From Candidatus Krumholzibacteriia bacterium (GTDB lineage: Bacteria; Krumholzibacteriota; Krumholzibacteriia; LZORAL124-64-63): a stretch of DNA of 9,154 nt. Shown here piece after piece: positions 1 to 6,352 of this stretch. The notes beneath the pieces are model-generated. The model was not told the origin of the DNA. It was given only the letters and a program-made list of their open reading frames with translations, and made no database searches. Numbering within the stretch: the stretch's first letter is position 1; every line of letters begins with the position of its first letter. The translations under genes were made by a program, and so were the position numbers. Location: NCBI GenBank assembly GCA_029935695.1, contig JAOZJV010000103.1, positions 1 through 9,154 of the forward strand. Reading direction: 5' to 3'.

Positions 1-1139
1 GCAAACCGTCGGATGCGGATCACCCTGTCCCCCGGCAGAAAAACCAGGCGGTCATTCATAGGATCACCCTCACATTCCACTTCCAGCCACCGCTTGAAAT
101 GCCCTTCGCCATCAAAAACGTCATAGCGCGCTAGCACACCATCGGGCAGATCTCTCTTTCCGCGACTGCTGAGGACCAACAATTCATCGTCACCCCGAAA
201 TTGAAGACCTCGTTGGAAGATGGCTATGGAGGGAGCGTATTCTGCAAACTTGATTTGCCCTCCACCGGTCATGGATTCCATGAGCTGGATTTCTTCTTTG
301 GAACGGCGCAAAGGTTTATATTCACGTGCCACCAAACGAGTATTCTCTCCTCCCGGTTCCGTCAGTAAAAAGAGGTATTTCTCCCAGTCGATAGCCACGG
401 CAACGCGTCCTGAGGGAGATACATCCCAGGCCAGCATGGATGAGTTGATCATATCCTTTTCCTCAAGTTGGCTTCCGTGGGATCTTCGTGGTTTCTGTAC
501 TTCCATATGGCAACGCATTTCCTCACCGGATAGATTGAAGCGAGAGACAAATTCTCGCATGGAGGCCTCGCCGTTCTCGTTCTTCTGGCGCGAGCCACCA
601 GCAAGGTACAATTGTCCGGAAACGGCGCGTCCGGACATTAGTAAAGCCGATCCGCTCTTTTCCTGAGAGCCCCCAACCAACACGGTCGGCAAAGGGTTTC
701 CCTGGTTATCCAGGCGCACGATTTTACCAGGGAATTCCTGCAACACACCGGTGCTGCCATCGCTGAACAGGATCAGGTCAACGGGGTTGCGAATTTCTCC
801 GGGGCCGTCTCCGGTGCGGTAACGCGATTCGAGAAACTGACCGTCTGGGGAATACAGGTTCACCTGGTCCAGTTGAGCGTCCAGGACATAGATTCGGCCC
901 TCTTGGTCCCAGACAACTCTGGTAGGTAAGCCGAGTACGGGTCCCTCGCTATCCTCATCGATGCGCCAGATTTCCTCCAGCTGGATGTGTTTTGTCTCTT
1001 GGGGCGGATTGTAGGGGTTGGAGACGGGGGCTTCTTGGGCCATGGCTGACCCGAAGGAAAGTGCTACGGCAATGAGTACCAGCAGGGGCAGGATTGACCT
1101 AGAGTAATGGGCAGACCGGTACAATGTAATTGTTCTCAT
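1..1139 (-). CDS. Secreted six-bladed beta-propeller protein (3' end off the window)
   Basis: Reading the minus strand from an ATG at 1139 gives 379 uninterrupted codons to the window edge, so the C-terminus is missing. A leader with basic residues, a hydrophobic stretch (about residues 16-30) and a likely signal peptidase I site after Ala-Met-Ala (residue 34) points to export. The mature part has propeller-strand patterns: VVWDQEGRIYVLD (75-87), then a G-D-G-P-G-E motif (110-115), the GxGPGE signature of the bacterial six-bladed beta-propeller (NHL-like) family. A strong AAGGAG Shine-Dalgarno sits 8 nt before the ATG. The gene follows the M56 peptidase gene by 46 bp on the same strand, so it is probably the third gene of that operon. 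Its ligand is unknown; family members are annotated only as propellers. It could be an effector or a partner of the peptidase sensor. Confidence 0.85.
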   Translation of the reverse strand, partial: MRTITLYRSAHYSRSILPLLVLIAVALSFGSAMAQEAPVSNPYNPPQETKHIQLEEIWRIDEDSEGPVLGLPTRVVWDQEGRIYVLDAQLDQVNLYSPDGQFLESRYRTGDGPGEIRNPVDLILFSDGSTGVLQEFPGKIVRLDNQGNPLPTVLVGGSQEKSGSALLMSGRAVSGQLYLAGGSRQKNENGEASMREFVSRFNLSGEEMRCHMEVQKPRRSHGSQLEEKDMINSSMLAWDVSPSGRVAVAIDWEKYLFLLTEPGGENTRLVAREYKPLRRSKEEIQLMESMTGGGQIKFAEYAPSIAIFQRGLQFRGDDELLVLSSRGKRDLPDGVLARYDVFDGEGHFKRWLEVECEGDPMNDRLVFLPGDRVIRIRRF

Positions 1140-1147
1140 GGCAATTT

Positions 1148-1153
1148 CTCCTT
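1148..1153 (-). promoter_or_regulatory. Ribosome binding site of the propeller gene
   Basis: AAGGAG on the minus strand, 8 nt before the ATG at 1139. It fixes the start of a gene that is otherwise open to the window edge and is the only clear signal in the 46-bp gap after the peptidase gene. No separate promoter is evident in that gap, which supports cotranscription. Confidence 0.65.
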
Positions 1154-1185
1154 GTGTTTTCTTCAATAAAGAAACGGTTGGTTTT

Positions 1186-2667
1186 TTAGTCCATCAGTGT
1201 TGCCAGTACGGACTGAATGACAGATCGATCAACTGTGTTGAAGGACTGGGGGATATGGTCGCGACTCTTGGTCAGCATATAGGTCGGGAACTGACCAGCA
1301 ACGCCCAGACCGGCCCTTTCCAGCCAGCGCGAAATTTTTTGTTGGGTGTCACTGATGGTATTGTCGGCAACGGAGTTGACCTCGTATTGCCACTTCTGGC
1401 CTTCATAATTTCTGGTCAGTCGTACGAACCCATCAGTACTGGTGAAGACAACTCCGTATTTGCTTCCGGGGAGAATAACTGCGTCGTTCGATTCCACCGT
1501 CCAACCGCCAGCCACATCGGTCAACCGCCCATTGGCCAGAGGAGTACCCAGACTGGGATTCTTATGCCAAATATTCAGGGCACGGCTTTCCTTGAATTCC
1601 CCGGTTAATTCGGTCCAAAAGGTATTTTTTCCCTCAGATAGAAGTGGAACAATGACTTCTTGGTTTTGCATCTGGAGTTCACCGGATTTTTCACTGGCCC
1701 AAGAAAGGGCGGCCGGGCGCAACGGCGTCAGCATCAAGACCAAGCTAATAGAAAAAACCAGACTAAGTACAGAGACTCTGCGGCGGGCGGGAATTCGCGA
1801 AGAGCGGGGGTCAAGCATGGTGTGCAGCCGACCGCTTACCCCTGAAGCGAATGAGGCCACAGCCATTGGTTCCATCCCCATAGCAACACCCTTGGTTTGG
1901 TCTAGCAGGATGGTGGCAAAGGAAGAAGCTTTGATGCCTGCGGTGATCACGGCATCGTCGCAAGTGAGTTCGCTTTCGTGGCGCAATTTTCCCAGGGCCA
2001 GCCAGGCGAGGGGATTGATCCAGTTCAGGGACACTACCAGCCAAGCCATCAGGTTTACTAAGTTATCCCGATTGTGCACGTGGGCCAGCTCGTGTCTCAT
2101 GATGGCCTCTCGGGTTGGTGCATCCCATTGTTCAGCTGTTTCCGGAACCAGGATAACCGACCGCAGCAGGCCCGTGACCAGAGGGCTAACAACTTCAGGA
2201 CTGATCAAAACCGGGACTGTTTTTGCCATGTGGGGCATCTCCATGATTCGTCCCCCCTGCACCAATCGCCGAACACGCAGGTGGGAGAGCCCAAGTCGAG
2301 CCAGAAGCACCGCAGCGACCAGGATCCACAAACCCAAGGGGAAAATCAGAATCCAGCCAGCACCTTGATCTGCCCCACCTTCCTGTATAATCGTTGGGGA
2401 ACAGACCTCAAGGGTAGGCCTCATTGCCTCAGTTGGGTGGAGATTCAAAGACGTTTGGGTATATTCACTTTCAACAAATGGTTTTGCCGGTCGGGGCAAT
2501 ATTCCTAGCAAAAGAGGTAAAATCGCAGCCACGGCGAAGGCCTGCACCAGGATTTGCCGCCGAACGGATGCTGAAGACCGATGCAGTACCATACTCAGAA
2601 AAAGGGCCGCCCCCAGAACCAGGCCTACTCCGCAGAGCAGGAAACAAACTTCACGCAGTATGTCCAT
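1186..2667 (-). CDS. M56 family (BlaR1/MecR1-type) membrane metallopeptidase
   Basis: A 493-residue integral membrane zinc peptidase of the type that inactivates a BlaI/MecI repressor on signal. Hydrophobic segments lie at about 7-28, 38-57, 103-124 and 296-316, matching the four-helix layout of M56 proteins. The zinc site is visible: H192-E193-L-A-H196, with the likely third ligand E233 in ESELTCDD (231-238). The usual M56 Asn-Pro (218-219) lies between them. The last ~170 residues, predicted outside the membrane, should be the sensor. Unlike BlaR1/MecR1, I see no SxxK penicillin-binding motif, and this tail is shorter than their ~260-residue sensor. The ATG is 2 nt after the repressor stop and has AAGGA (2676-2680) 8 nt upstream, so translation is probably coupled. 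The family call is firm; the signal sensed is unknown. Confidence 0.92.
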   Translation of the reverse strand: MDILREVCFLLCGVGLVLGAALFLSMVLHRSSASVRRQILVQAFAVAAILPLLLGILPRPAKPFVESEYTQTSLNLHPTEAMRPTLEVCSPTIIQEGGADQGAGWILIFPLGLWILVAAVLLARLGLSHLRVRRLVQGGRIMEMPHMAKTVPVLISPEVVSPLVTGLLRSVILVPETAEQWDAPTREAIMRHELAHVHNRDNLVNLMAWLVVSLNWINPLAWLALGKLRHESELTCDDAVITAGIKASSFATILLDQTKGVAMGMEPMAVASFASGVSGRLHTMLDPRSSRIPARRRVSVLSLVFSISLVLMLTPLRPAALSWASEKSGELQMQNQEVIVPLLSEGKNTFWTELTGEFKESRALNIWHKNPSLGTPLANGRLTDVAGGWTVESNDAVILPGSKYGVVFTSTDGFVRLTRNYEGQKWQYEVNSVADNTISDTQQKISRWLERAGLGVAGQFPTYMLTKSRDHIPQSFNTVDRSVIQSVLATLMD

Positions 2668-2669
2668 GG

Positions 2670-3062
2670 TTACCGTCCTTCCTTTTCAGCCTGATTGATG
2701 AGGCCACGTATCCGTTGGGCTTCGTCCTCATCCAATCCGGGTTCCGAGGCATCCAGTAAGGCGGATACCGCCGCGCTCACAGAACCCTGGAACATGGTTT
2801 TAAGCAAATGGCGGGTGGCATTGAGTCTGGCCTTGCCCTCCGAAACCGTGGGAAAGTAGATGTGTTCTCGCCCTTGTTTTCGATGGTTTAAATGACCTTT
2901 CTGTTCGAGAATTCGGACTAGCTTGCGCAGGGAAGCGTCTGATATCTCGTCCTGCATTTCCGCGTGAATTCCTGCTGCGGTCGTTTCGCCCAGCATGTAC
3001 ACGACGTCCATGATCTGTCGTTCGCGGCGGCTCAGGCCCTCGGATTTATGTTCATTTTTCAA
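2670..3062 (-). CDS. BlaI/MecI-family winged-helix transcriptional repressor
   Basis: A 130-residue DNA-binding repressor. The N-terminal winged helix is recognisable from LSRRERQIMDVVYMLGETTAA (10-30), through SLRKLVRILEQKGHL (44-58), to the wing GREHIYFPTVS (64-74). This is followed by the family's dimerisation helices with the TMFQGSVSAAVSALLD segment (89-104). I chose the TTG at 3062 because AGAGGA (3069-3074) sits 6 nt before it and the product has the usual BlaI length. A GTG at 3101 in the same frame would add 13 residues but has no Shine-Dalgarno and lies close to the predicted transcription start. It heads a leftward operon with the M56 peptidase and propeller genes. By analogy with bla/mec, it should repress this operon, and perhaps others, until the peptidase inactivates it. 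The conserved FxGS segment (here FQGS) lies near where BlaI proteins are cleaved, but the exact site is not evident. Confidence 0.92.
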   Translation of the reverse strand: MKNEHKSEGLSRRERQIMDVVYMLGETTAAGIHAEMQDEISDASLRKLVRILEQKGHLNHRKQGREHIYFPTVSEGKARLNATRHLLKTMFQGSVSAAVSALLDASEPGLDEDEAQRIRGLINQAEKEGR

Positions 3063-3068
3063 AATCGT

Positions 3069-3074
3069 TCCTCT
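3069..3074 (-). promoter_or_regulatory. Ribosome binding site deciding the repressor start
   Basis: AGAGGA on the minus strand, 6 nt before the TTG at 3062. It favours this TTG over the in-frame upstream GTG at 3101, which has no purine-rich element in front. Confidence 0.6.
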
Positions 3075-3107
3075 CTGCAATTGCCACGTCTGCCTCGGCA
3101 CCAGCTG

Positions 3108-3172
3108 GGAAATTTTTCCGACTTAGTTTTTGTTCTACGGGCGGGGATGTCAATTGTTTCGGAAAAATTTCC
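3108..3172 (-). promoter_or_regulatory. Paired operators and promoter of the BlaI-M56-propeller operon
   Basis: Two arms form a perfect 14-bp inverted repeat: GGAAATTTTTCCGA at 3108-3121 and TCGGAAAAATTTCC at 3159-3172. Each arm is itself a near-dyad (GGAAA, two bases, TTTCC), with dyad centres 53 bp apart, close to five helical turns. Between them on the minus strand is a perfect -35 box, TTGACA (3148-3153). The best -10 at 17-bp spacing is weak (AAAACT, 3125-3130). Transcription would start near 3118, inside the left arm, while the right arm lies just upstream of the -35. This geometry is what an autoregulated BlaI-family promoter would show. The half-site differs from the TACTACA-type BlaI box known from staphylococci. 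That the BlaI protein binds here is inference. Confidence 0.6.
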
Positions 3173-3510
3173 TATTTAAAAAATGATGTGTAGATTCTGG
3201 CACGGCACAACTCTCCCGCTCAGCCCCCCGTTAACACTATGTTGTTATTTTACTGACCAGACGGCCGGAGCCGAGGACGAAATCTGGAACTGAACCACAA
3301 AGCAGAGAACGATCAGCAGGGATTTCCGGATTGGAAGCGCTACGCGATCCCGCCTTTGGCGATAACGGCAGTGAAAACGGTTTGGGCCGGGGGGTGTCTG
3401 ATATTCAACGCAAAATGGAAGAAGGACCATTTTTTTCAAATTCCCGGCACTTTCTGCTAAACTAACCTTGGTACCTGACATGGAGAATTCCCCATTCCCA
3501 CGGAGATGCC
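3173..3510. other. Intergenic stretch without a convincing gene
   Basis: This stretch lies between the leftward repressor operon and the rightward gene at 3511. The minus strand has a 78-codon open frame (3245-3481) with no recognisable domain, poor composition and no good Shine-Dalgarno. The plus strand is open in one frame up to about 3465, with coding-like wording (LEALRDPAFGDNG) but no good start codon. I see no RNA gene or clear terminator. The only supportable element is a weak rightward promoter near its right end. Confidence 0.5.
3435..3463 (+). promoter_or_regulatory. Weak candidate promoter for the 725-residue propeller gene
   Basis: TTCAAA (3435-3440), 17 bp, then TAAACT (3458-3463), each matching four of six consensus positions. 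TG at the extended -10 position precedes the second box. Transcription from about 3470 would leave a leader of roughly 40 nt before the ATG at 3511. Confidence 0.3.
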
Positions 3511-5688
3511 ATGCTACCCGAATTTCTAAAAACTCCCCTTGGCCTTTGTCTGACCCTCGGCTGCTTTCTCGTTTTGACTACCGCCCCCGAAAGCTCAGCC
3601 TTGCCCGGCGATGAGCACTGGTCGGATGAATTCTACCTTTCAGGATTGTCTTCAATTCCCCGTACTTTCGTTCACTTCAAAGGCGATGTCATTGTTGGTG
3701 GAGATTTCGAATTTGTCGAACAGATGCGTGTTGACCACATCGCCCGATTCGACGGGGAGAACTGGTGGCCCATGGGCAATGGTTTAGACAGGATGGTCAT
3801 CGATGCAATCGTCTTTGAAAACGACCTGATTGTCAGCGGGTACTTCGAAAATAGCGGCGATACGCCTTTAAATCATGTGGCGCGTTGGGACGGTGCATCC
3901 TGGGAACCCATGGGAGCTGGATTACCTTACGGACATTCCCCCCTGGTCATCTACAGCGGAATCTTATACTGCGAAAACTACCGGTGGACCGGCAGTCAAT
4001 GGGTCACGGCCTTTAACGTCGCAGGTGGCATATCGGACATGGTCGTTTTCGACGGCCGACTGGTGGTGTGCGGCAACCTTGAGTCCGTCAACGGGGTCGA
4101 GGTCGACTTTGTATTCACCTGGGACGGCTACCAGGTCGAAGCCTGCTATCAGGGCGAAATTGAACCTCTGGTGGAATTGGAAACGACAGACGGCCAACTT
4201 TTCGCCATATCTCGTCATCTCATCAATACCCCCAGCACCGTCAAGGCCTGGTCCGGCACCCAGTGGAAACTGGTGGGGGATTTGGAAATCAGCAACGACT
4301 TTCGGCGAACCGCCCTGATGGAATATTCAGGCTCCCTGGTGCTTGCCTCTCGTTTGAGAACCGGCAGTGGTGTGTCATACACCATCTCCCTGGATAAATG
4401 GAATGGTTCCCATTGGCAGGAACTGGACAGTTTCCCCGGTGATACTCCTCTCTGTTTCACCGAACACGAAGATGGATTGTTGATCGGTGGTAACGTGTGG
4501 GTCTACGGCTCAATCGTCTCGCCCCATATGCTCTTTTGGGAGCCCGGTCAGGTTCATCCGCTTTTTGGAGAGGGTGGCCAGGGCCTGCTTGGAGATTCAG
4601 GCCGCATCACCTGCCTGGCGCCAGGGTCAAATGGGCTGGCCGTCGGAGGGCGTTTCCTGGCAGCAGGTCAAACCACTTGTCAGGCTACTGCTCTTTGGAA
4701 TGCGACAGGTTGGGAGGATTGGGGTCTGCAAGGAACAGGCTTCTCTTACCCCACTGCCAATTACTGGTCCACCGATCAACTTGGCTGTGTGGCCTACCCC
4801 TCCTTCGATTTCACCCACAACAACTTGCTCTGGCACCAGGAAGGCCTTTGGCACGAAGGTACCGAATGCGCGAACATCGAACAGTTTTTCACTTATCAGG
4901 ACCTCGTGTTCGGGGCCGGTGACCATATATACCAGGTGATGGACCCCAACAACATTGTGGAAATTGCCGAGCTGATGGGCGGAACCGCGCGATGCTTTGG
5001 TCAATGGAACAACGATCTGGTGGCCGGCGGATATTTTTCCCTGGCCGGTTCTACACCCGTCAGCAATATCGCCGCTTGGGATGGAAACCAATGGCATCCC
5101 CTGGGCGCCGGTTTCGACAACGTTGTGCGCGCTCTGGCCGTTTTCCGTGGACAACTGTTTGCCGGGGGAAGTTTCGAAAGCTCCGGGACCACTGAAGTGG
5201 ATTATATCGCCCGCTGGGACGGGTCCGCCTGGCAACCCCTCGGGTCGGGACTCAACGAGTACATCAGGCACCTGGCGGTATATGACGACAAGCTTTTTGT
5301 GGGAGGTTACTTTACCCGCGCCGGCGGTCATCTCGCCCAAAGAATCTGCAGTTGGGATGACCAGTCCTTGTCGCCGGTGCCCATGGAAAATTCGGGCTCC
5401 TTCTCTCCGGTACGGGTTTCATTGCGCGACCCGGTTCCCAACCCCTTCAATCCGGTGACGATATTGAGCTACGAGCTTGACAGCCGCCGTCATGTCCGGC
5501 TGGAAATCTATGACCTGGCGGGACATTTGGTGGTCTCGCTCATCGATGAAACCCAATCGGCCGGACCACATCAGACCCAGTGGAGGGGACAGGATTCCAG
5601 AGGACAAAAGGTGCCCAGTGGATCCTATCTGGTGCGGTTGTCCACCGAAGGCCAGGTGCTGGGTCAAAAAGTGACGCTCCTGTATTAG
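3511..5688 (+). CDS. Large secreted beta-propeller/repeat protein with C-terminal FlgD-Ig-like (T9SS-like) domain
   Basis: A 725-residue exported protein. Residues 1-31 form a signal peptide (hydrophobic core about 9-24, small residues before Leu31). Residues ~40-620 hold repeats of roughly 45-50 residues built on 'hydrophobic strand - GG.F - Ala-x-Trp-Asp-Gly-xx-Trp-x-Pro-Met/Leu-Gly'. The WDG-type core is at 80-82 (FDG), 126-128, 204-206, 523-525 and 569-571, with degenerate copies at 297 and 615. These should fold as one or more beta-propellers. Residues ~636-725 form an Ig-like tail starting with PNPFNP (643-648), with IYDLAG (666-671) and VPSGSYLVRL (701-710). This is the FlgD-Ig/Por-tail type used for secretion or surface anchoring in FCB bacteria. 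GGAG lies 5 nt before the ATG. No catalytic motif is visible; an adhesive or binding role at the surface is inferred. It appears to be a single-gene unit. Confidence 0.88.
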   Translation: MLPEFLKTPLGLCLTLGCFLVLTTAPESSALPGDEHWSDEFYLSGLSSIPRTFVHFKGDVIVGGDFEFVEQMRVDHIARFDGENWWPMGNGLDRMVIDAIVFENDLIVSGYFENSGDTPLNHVARWDGASWEPMGAGLPYGHSPLVIYSGILYCENYRWTGSQWVTAFNVAGGISDMVVFDGRLVVCGNLESVNGVEVDFVFTWDGYQVEACYQGEIEPLVELETTDGQLFAISRHLINTPSTVKAWSGTQWKLVGDLEISNDFRRTALMEYSGSLVLASRLRTGSGVSYTISLDKWNGSHWQELDSFPGDTPLCFTEHEDGLLIGGNVWVYGSIVSPHMLFWEPGQVHPLFGEGGQGLLGDSGRITCLAPGSNGLAVGGRFLAAGQTTCQATALWNATGWEDWGLQGTGFSYPTANYWSTDQLGCVAYPSFDFTHNNLLWHQEGLWHEGTECANIEQFFTYQDLVFGAGDHIYQVMDPNNIVEIAELMGGTARCFGQWNNDLVAGGYFSLAGSTPVSNIAAWDGNQWHPLGAGFDNVVRALAVFRGQLFAGGSFESSGTTEVDYIARWDGSAWQPLGSGLNEYIRHLAVYDDKLFVGGYFTRAGGHLAQRICSWDDQSLSPVPMENSGSFSPVRVSLRDPVPNPFNPVTILSYELDSRRHVRLEIYDLAGHLVVSLIDETQSAGPHQTQWRGQDSRGQKVPSGSYLVRLSTEGQVLGQKVTLLY

Positions 5689-5711
5689 AAGCCTGGGAAA
5701 AGGGGCTATGC

Positions 5712-5866
5712 CAGGATTACCATAACCAAAGTACATGGTAGCGTCGGCAGGAAGGATGATCTCTTCGGCCGAGATGTTGATGTAGGTGTTAAGACATGGC
5801 CCCGGCGGTGTTGTACTCCACGACCGTGCGTGCATCACTTGGTGTGCCGCTGGGGTCAAAAACCAT
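5712..5866 (-). pseudogene. Possible frameshifted remnant of a minus-strand gene
   Basis: An ATG at 5866 on the minus strand opens a 25-codon frame reading MVFDPSGTPSDARTVVEYNT and on to a stop at 5789-5791. Immediately beyond, a different minus-strand frame continues with equally protein-like text, TYINISAEEIILPADATMYF (from 5787 down), fading near 5712. The two halves would join as one reading if one frameshift were repaired. I do not recognise the family, there is no good Shine-Dalgarno, and the piece is short, so chance is a real alternative. Confidence 0.2.
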
Positions 5867-5894
5867 TTTTTAACCATCTTTTCTGCGAAATCAC

Positions 5895-5923
5895 TTGGCA
5901 TTCGCCCAGTATGCGTGTATTGT
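5895..5923 (+). promoter_or_regulatory. Promoter of the GntR-membrane protein operon
   Basis: TTGGCA (5895-5900, five of six -35 positions), a 17-bp spacer, then TATTGT (5918-5923, four of six -10 positions). Transcription is expected near 5930, which gives a short leader of about 24 nt before the ATG at 5954 and places the start site inside the operator described next. Confidence 0.6.
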
Positions 5924-5941
5924 ACTAGTACACATAGTACA
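5921..5941 (+). promoter_or_regulatory. Palindromic operator, likely for the GntR regulator
   Basis: TGTACTA (5921-5927), 7 bp, TAGTACA (5935-5941) forms an inverted repeat spanning 21 bp. Nested in it is a perfect 12-bp palindrome, TGTACTAGTACA (5921-5932), so the left half-site can pair with either of two right half-sites. It overlaps the end of the -10 box and the predicted transcription start and ends 12 nt before the ATG. Bound protein would block initiation, the usual layout for GntR autorepression. Binding is inferred from position and symmetry. Confidence 0.65.
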
Positions 5942-5953
5942 GAAAGAAGGCGC

Positions 5954-6352
5954 ATGAATTACCTCGAGATTGATGACAGTAGCCCAATCCCCATCTATGA
6001 GCAGATCATGGACGGTATCCAGCGCTTCGTGCGCGAAGGGACACTGGTCCCGGGCGCACTTTTGCCCTCGGTCCGACAGCTCGCTTCGGATCTGGAGATC
6101 AATCCCAACACGGTCGCCAAAGCCTACAGCCTGCTGGAGAAAGACGGGATTATCGAAACCGCTCGGCGGCGAGGCACCCGCATTTCAGAAGCCGCCAGCA
6201 GCCGCTCCCACCAATCCCTCACGGACCGGGCCGATGCTGCTGCCGACCGGCTGATTCGCGAAACCGCCCACCTCGAACTCAGTGCCGATGATCTTGTTTC
6301 GGCCCTGGTCAGACGACTCAAGACCCCAGCCGCCAAAAGGAAACCATCATGA
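5954..6352 (+). CDS. GntR-family transcriptional regulator, YtrA-like subfamily
   Basis: A 132-residue regulator. Residues 1-78 form the GntR winged helix: the PIYEQI helix (13-18), LPSVRQLASDLEINPNTVAKAY (37-58) as the helix-turn-helix, LEKDGIIETARRRGTRIS (61-78) as the second half and wing. The ~50-residue tail is helical and too short for a FadR, HutC or MocR effector domain. That length and layout match the YtrA subfamily, which usually controls adjacent membrane or ABC transporter genes. The frame is open further upstream, but the ATG at 5954 is chosen because it follows the promoter, the operator and an AAGG (5947-5950), and starts exactly at the family's N-terminus. It overlaps the next gene by 4 bp (ATGA), so the two are translationally coupled. 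Confidence 0.93.
   Translation: MNYLEIDDSSPIPIYEQIMDGIQRFVREGTLVPGALLPSVRQLASDLEINPNTVAKAYSLLEKDGIIETARRRGTRISEAASSRSHQSLTDRADAAADRLIRETAHLELSADDLVSALVRRLKTPAAKRKPS

Noticed and set aside
220..666. A 148-codon plus-strand open frame
   Set aside because: It lies antisense to the beta-propeller gene, which has a signal peptide, a good ribosome binding site and the GxGPGE motif; the plus-strand product has no domain.
3302..3465. Coding-like plus-strand wording (LEALRDPAFGDNG...) in the same gap
   Set aside because: No credible start codon or ribosome binding site and no family recognised; kept only as a remark on the intergenic stretch.
3245..3481. A 78-codon minus-strand frame in the gap before the 725-residue gene
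   Set aside because: No domain, no clear Shine-Dalgarno, unnatural residue composition, and it would run opposite to the candidate promoter of the downstream gene.
3544..3566. Possible lipoprotein box in the leader of the 725-residue protein (T-L-G-C at residues 15-18)
   Set aside because: The -3 position is Thr rather than Leu/Val/Ile, and the Cys lies within the hydrophobic core, so a type I signal peptide fits better.
5786..5953. Upstream extension of the GntR regulator to an in-frame ATG at 5786
   Set aside because: The promoter and operator lie inside it, and the family N-terminus begins at the ATG at 5954.
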